Origin: an uncultured Verrucomicrobiota bacterium
GTDB lineage: Bacteria; Verrucomicrobiota; Verrucomicrobiae; Verrucomicrobiales; DEV007
DNA: 17,688 nucleotides
Assembly: GCA_902591645.1 (NCBI GenBank)
Contig: CACJBM010000046.1
Location: 1-17,688, forward strand
Reading direction: 5' to 3'
The translations under genes were made by a program, and so were the position numbers. This document shows, one piece after another, positions 15,740 to 17,688 of the stretch (within the stretch, counting starts at the first letter, position 1; every line of letters starts with the position of its first letter). The notes beneath the pieces are model-generated. The model was not told the DNA's origin. It was given only the letters and a program-made list of their open reading frames with translations, and ran no database searches.

Positions 15740-16252
15740 TCAATTACGTTTTGCATTAATCGCATTGTACATCTTTCGCACGTGCGCGTAATGGAGTCGG
15801 CCCTTCAAAATTTCAGCGCTCCGCTGCAAACTTCCCCATTCAATGATCTGAATATCAACTCGACGAGTGCCCCAATTACGCATACCCCTGAGTGTCGGCT
15901 TGTATATATCAATAGTATTGGTCCCTACCAAAGATCTACCATAATCCTCAACTACATAAACATGTGACTGACCAACGATCCTAAACTTAGTGCCGAGCGG
16001 GTACCTTGACCAATCTGCCCCAGCACTACGAATCTTTCCGTACCTCAAACGACGACCAGAAGCAGTTAATGCTCCGTACTTACCTCCCAGCTCATTTTCT
16101 TTATGGCTATATGCCGTTGTCCTTACCGTATAGGTAGGACCCGTTGGCTCTATCTTTGCGGCTTGACTGAATAAGGAGAACCCGGAAAAACTGCAAGAGT
16201 TACAAAAGAAACAGGATACCAACGCACCAATCATCAAATAAAGAATTCTCAT
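15740..16252 (-). CDS. Exported 3D (Asp-Asp-Asp) domain protein, possible lipoprotein
   Basis: 170-residue protein with an N-terminal export signal (hydrophobic 3-18). Two cysteines could be lipidated: Cys14 in LVSC, a good lipobox but very early, and Cys20 in CNSC, a poorer match. The rest is a 3D domain, the beta-barrel fold shared with the C-terminal part of lytic transglycosylase MltA and with YuiC/YocH-type cell-wall proteins. It shows TAYS, TASGRRL, SAGADWSRYPLGTKF (Asp80), VEDYGR (Asp103) and IDIYKP (Asp115), giving the three acidic residues. A role in trimming or binding peptidoglycan at the periplasmic side of the cell wall or outer membrane is likely. It lacks the rest of MltA, so activity is not certain. 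A likely promoter lies in the 118-base gap to recF. Confidence 0.8.
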   Translation of the reverse strand: MRILYLMIGALVSCFFCNSCSFSGFSLFSQAAKIEPTGPTYTVRTTAYSHKENELGGKYGALTASGRRLRYGKIRSAGADWSRYPLGTKFRIVGQSHVYVVEDYGRSLVGTNTIDIYKPTLRGMRNWGTRRVDIQIIEWGSLQRSAEILKGRLHYAHVRKMYNAINAKRN

Positions 16253-16321
16253 GGGAAATTGAAAAAGTTATCAGAAGTTAGAAAATTTAATGTTAGCTAA
16301 ATATTAAAATATATTAAGCAT

Positions 16322-16351
16322 ATAATCTCCATAAGTTCTGATCTATTTCAA
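16322..16351 (-). promoter_or_regulatory. Possible sigma-70 promoter for the 3D-domain gene
   Basis: On the minus strand TTGAAA (16346-16351) and GATTAT (16322-16327) are separated by 18 bases, matching 5 and 4 of 6 consensus positions. They lie about 70 bases upstream of the ATG at 16252, in the A+T-rich gap downstream of recF. Confidence 0.38.
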
Positions 16352-16370
16352 CGTTTTTCCTTATTTTCTA

Positions 16371-17432
16371 TTACAACTGATCAAGTAGACCCTTGTTCAA
16401 TGAATAGCACTGCGAACCTTGAAGGCATCCATCCGAGGCCCAGTCCAAACTGGTAGTCGTAATAATTTTTTGAGCTCCTTCAGGAAAACTAGCCAAGAGT
16501 CGATTGCGTCTGGATGAATCAAGTTCTCCAAAAATGTCATCAATTAACAATATAGGGTTCGATCCTTTACTCTCACGAAGCACATGCGATTGTGCAATTT
16601 TTAGAGATAAAGCAATTGTTCTTTGCTGCCCCTCGGAAGCAAACTTAGAAGCGAGCAATGAATTAATAGACAGCTCAAGATCATCACGGTGAGGCCCAAC
16701 TAAGGTGATTCTCCGCTTGGACTCTGATTCCTTTTTCTCCTCATAAGCAAGTTCCAAATCTTCATTCCCTGAACGTACATAATTTAAGGAAAGAATTTCA
16801 TCTTTCCCGCTCACATCCAATTGTAATTCTTTTGAAAAAGGAGCAAGGGACGATATTAGAGCTGACCTCTGTTCGGCAATGTAGGTACCATGCTGAACCA
16901 AGAGTTTCGTATATGATCCTATCTGATCCCAGCATGGATTAGCGTCACGCTTCAAGAGAAAGTTCCTTGCACGGAGTGCTCTCGTATAAGCTCTCAGAGC
17001 CGGCAAGTAGCCTGTACTGAGCTGAGAGGCTCCAAAGTCCAAGTATCGCCTCCTTGACTCAGCGTTTCCCCTAACAAGGTCAATGTCATCATTACCTATC
17101 CAGACCACTAGTCCCGTTTCCGCCAGATAGTTTTTACGCTTACTAAAAGATTCATTATCAACTCTCATTCGCCTCCTCGGACCAGCTGCAGAAAAAAGAA
17201 GCCGCTTTCCTGATAAGATTCCTTCGATCGAGCAAGATTCTGAACCGAACCTTATCTGGTCACTGACTTTATTGCTCCTCGGCGACTGTAAGCGCATCAG
17301 AACACATATAGATTCCAAAATTGATGTCTTCCCTTGAGCGTTTTCTCCTACAAATAGAGTAGTTCCACCCTCTAAAGAGCAGTCAAAAGTCTCAAAACAA
17401 CGAAAGTTGCTTATTCTTAGCTCACTAAGCAT
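16371..17432 (-). CDS. recF: DNA replication and repair protein RecF
   Basis: SMC-like ATPase that works with RecO and RecR to load RecA at single-strand gaps, cytoplasmic. 353 residues (E. coli 357). It opens with LRISNFRCF. The Walker A motif GENAQGKT is at 29-36, the VGPHRDD segment at 245-251, the ABC signature SEGQQR at 266-271 and the Walker B/D-loop ILLIDDIFGELDSSRR at 294-309. All ATPase motifs are intact. The usual dnaA-dnaN neighbours are absent; the gene lies back to back with hisS across a 97-base gap. The start ATG at 17432 lacks a Shine-Dalgarno sequence but matches the family N terminus. Confidence 0.95.
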   Translation of the reverse strand: MLSELRISNFRCFETFDCSLEGGTTLFVGENAQGKTSILESICVLMRLQSPRSNKVSDQIRFGSESCSIEGILSGKRLLFSAAGPRRRMRVDNESFSKRKNYLAETGLVVWIGNDDIDLVRGNAESRRRYLDFGASQLSTGYLPALRAYTRALRARNFLLKRDANPCWDQIGSYTKLLVQHGTYIAEQRSALISSLAPFSKELQLDVSGKDEILSLNYVRSGNEDLELAYEEKKESESKRRITLVGPHRDDLELSINSLLASKFASEGQQRTIALSLKIAQSHVLRESKGSNPILLIDDIFGELDSSRRNRLLASFPEGAQKIITTTSLDWASDGCLQGSQCYSLNKGLLDQL

Positions 17433-17529
17433 TTATAGAACACTTTGACCAGATCAGCTGAAGCCTCAATGCCCAAATCGGTTGAATTTCGCTGTTAAGC
17501 GGCCAACTTGGTCGGTCATAACACAAAAA

Positions 17530-17688
17530 ATGGGTGAAAAAATACAAAGACTCCCCGGATTCCGGGACTTTTTCCCGGAAGATTGCGCCGTCAGAAATTA
17601 CGTTTTCGGGAAATGGCGCGAGATTTCGCGCCTATATGGCTTCCATGAATATGATGGCCCTGTTCTAGAACCAACCGATTTATATAAG
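17530..17688 (+). CDS. hisS: Histidyl-tRNA synthetase, 3' end cut by window edge
   Basis: The first 53 codons are present and run into the right edge. The N terminus has the class II HisRS pattern: RLPGFRDFFPED (7-18), then WREISRLYGFHEYDGPVLEP (29-48), which is motif 1 and its lead-in, and TDLYK. The enzyme charges tRNA-His in the cytoplasm. A HisZ-type regulatory paralogue of ATP phosphoribosyltransferase is possible but less likely from this N terminus. The ATG follows a run of As without a Shine-Dalgarno sequence. An 8-base perfect inverted repeat lies in codons 11-17 of the gene. Confidence 0.88.
   Translation, partial: MGEKIQRLPGFRDFFPEDCAVRNYVFGKWREISRLYGFHEYDGPVLEPTDLYK
17560..17580 (+). 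repeat. Inverted repeat at the start of the hisS coding region
   Basis: TTCCGGGA (17560-17567) and TCCCGGAA (17573-17580) form a perfect 8-base stem around a CTTTT loop, about 30 bases after the ATG. CCCGG at 17554-17558 can pair instead with CCGGG at 17562-17566, giving a competing 5-base stem. The codons encode the conserved PGFRDFFPE stretch, so part of the symmetry may reflect protein constraint. Confidence 0.55.

Noticed and set aside
17501..17513. GGCCAACTTGGTC dyad upstream of hisS as a hairpin
   Set aside because: The arms are imperfect and the single-base centre cannot form an RNA loop. It may be a chance palindrome.
1..17688. Search for tRNA, CRISPR, insertion sequence or defence genes
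   Set aside because: All gaps are at most 182 bases, and none has a cloverleaf, spaced direct repeats or terminal inverted repeats. Every gene that I could identify is housekeeping, metabolic or transport.

Overview
The window is ordinary chromosomal DNA, A+T-rich (G+C roughly in the low 40s by eye) and densely coded. It carries 14 complete protein genes, a topoisomerase cut by the left edge and a histidyl-tRNA synthetase cut by the right edge. The largest non-coding gap is 182 bases (5088-5269), so no stretch over 300 bases lacks a gene. I see no rRNA, tRNA, insertion sequence, prophage, CRISPR array or defence island. The lineage is most likely Verrucomicrobiota (Opitutae-like, perhaps aquatic). 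This is inferred from the TopB with a zinc ribbon, C-terminal repeats and a lysine-rich tail, from the GluRS that lacks the usual zinc-binding insert and has a 'YED-GAVRF' junction, and from a Gfo/Idh oxidoreductase paired with a TIM-barrel isomerase. No rRNA is present to confirm it.

Layout. On +: topB (partial), then a Gfo/Idh/MocA oxidoreductase overlapping a sugar phosphate isomerase/epimerase by 4 bases. On -: a membrane-anchored coiled-coil and HEAT-like protein of unknown function. On +: yceD-rpmF-plsX-fabH-tatD, a ribosome and membrane-lipid cluster. On -: a dicarboxylate/acidic amino acid:cation symporter. On +: gltX-aroE-ridA. On -: mnmA. On +: a membrane-anchored protein of unknown function. 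On -: recF, a 3D-domain exported protein, then nth, in transcription order. On +: hisS (partial).

Function. Most genes serve core information processing (TopB, L32, GluRS, HisRS, MnmA, Nth, RecF) or central biosynthesis (PlsX and FabH for phospholipids, AroE for aromatic amino acids, RidA for clearing reactive enamines). The oxidoreductase/isomerase pair and the symporter point to uptake and breakdown of sugars or organic acids. The two unrecognised genes both place a single transmembrane helix near the N terminus with a soluble domain after it.

Most start codons here lack a recognisable Shine-Dalgarno sequence; only the oxidoreductase has a classical one. I found no convincing undescribed system. 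The points most worth checking are the atypical cysteine spacing in the Nth iron-sulfur loop, the rearranged GluRS catalytic insert, the weak use of Shine-Dalgarno sites, the two unknown membrane proteins, and an inverted repeat at the start of hisS.
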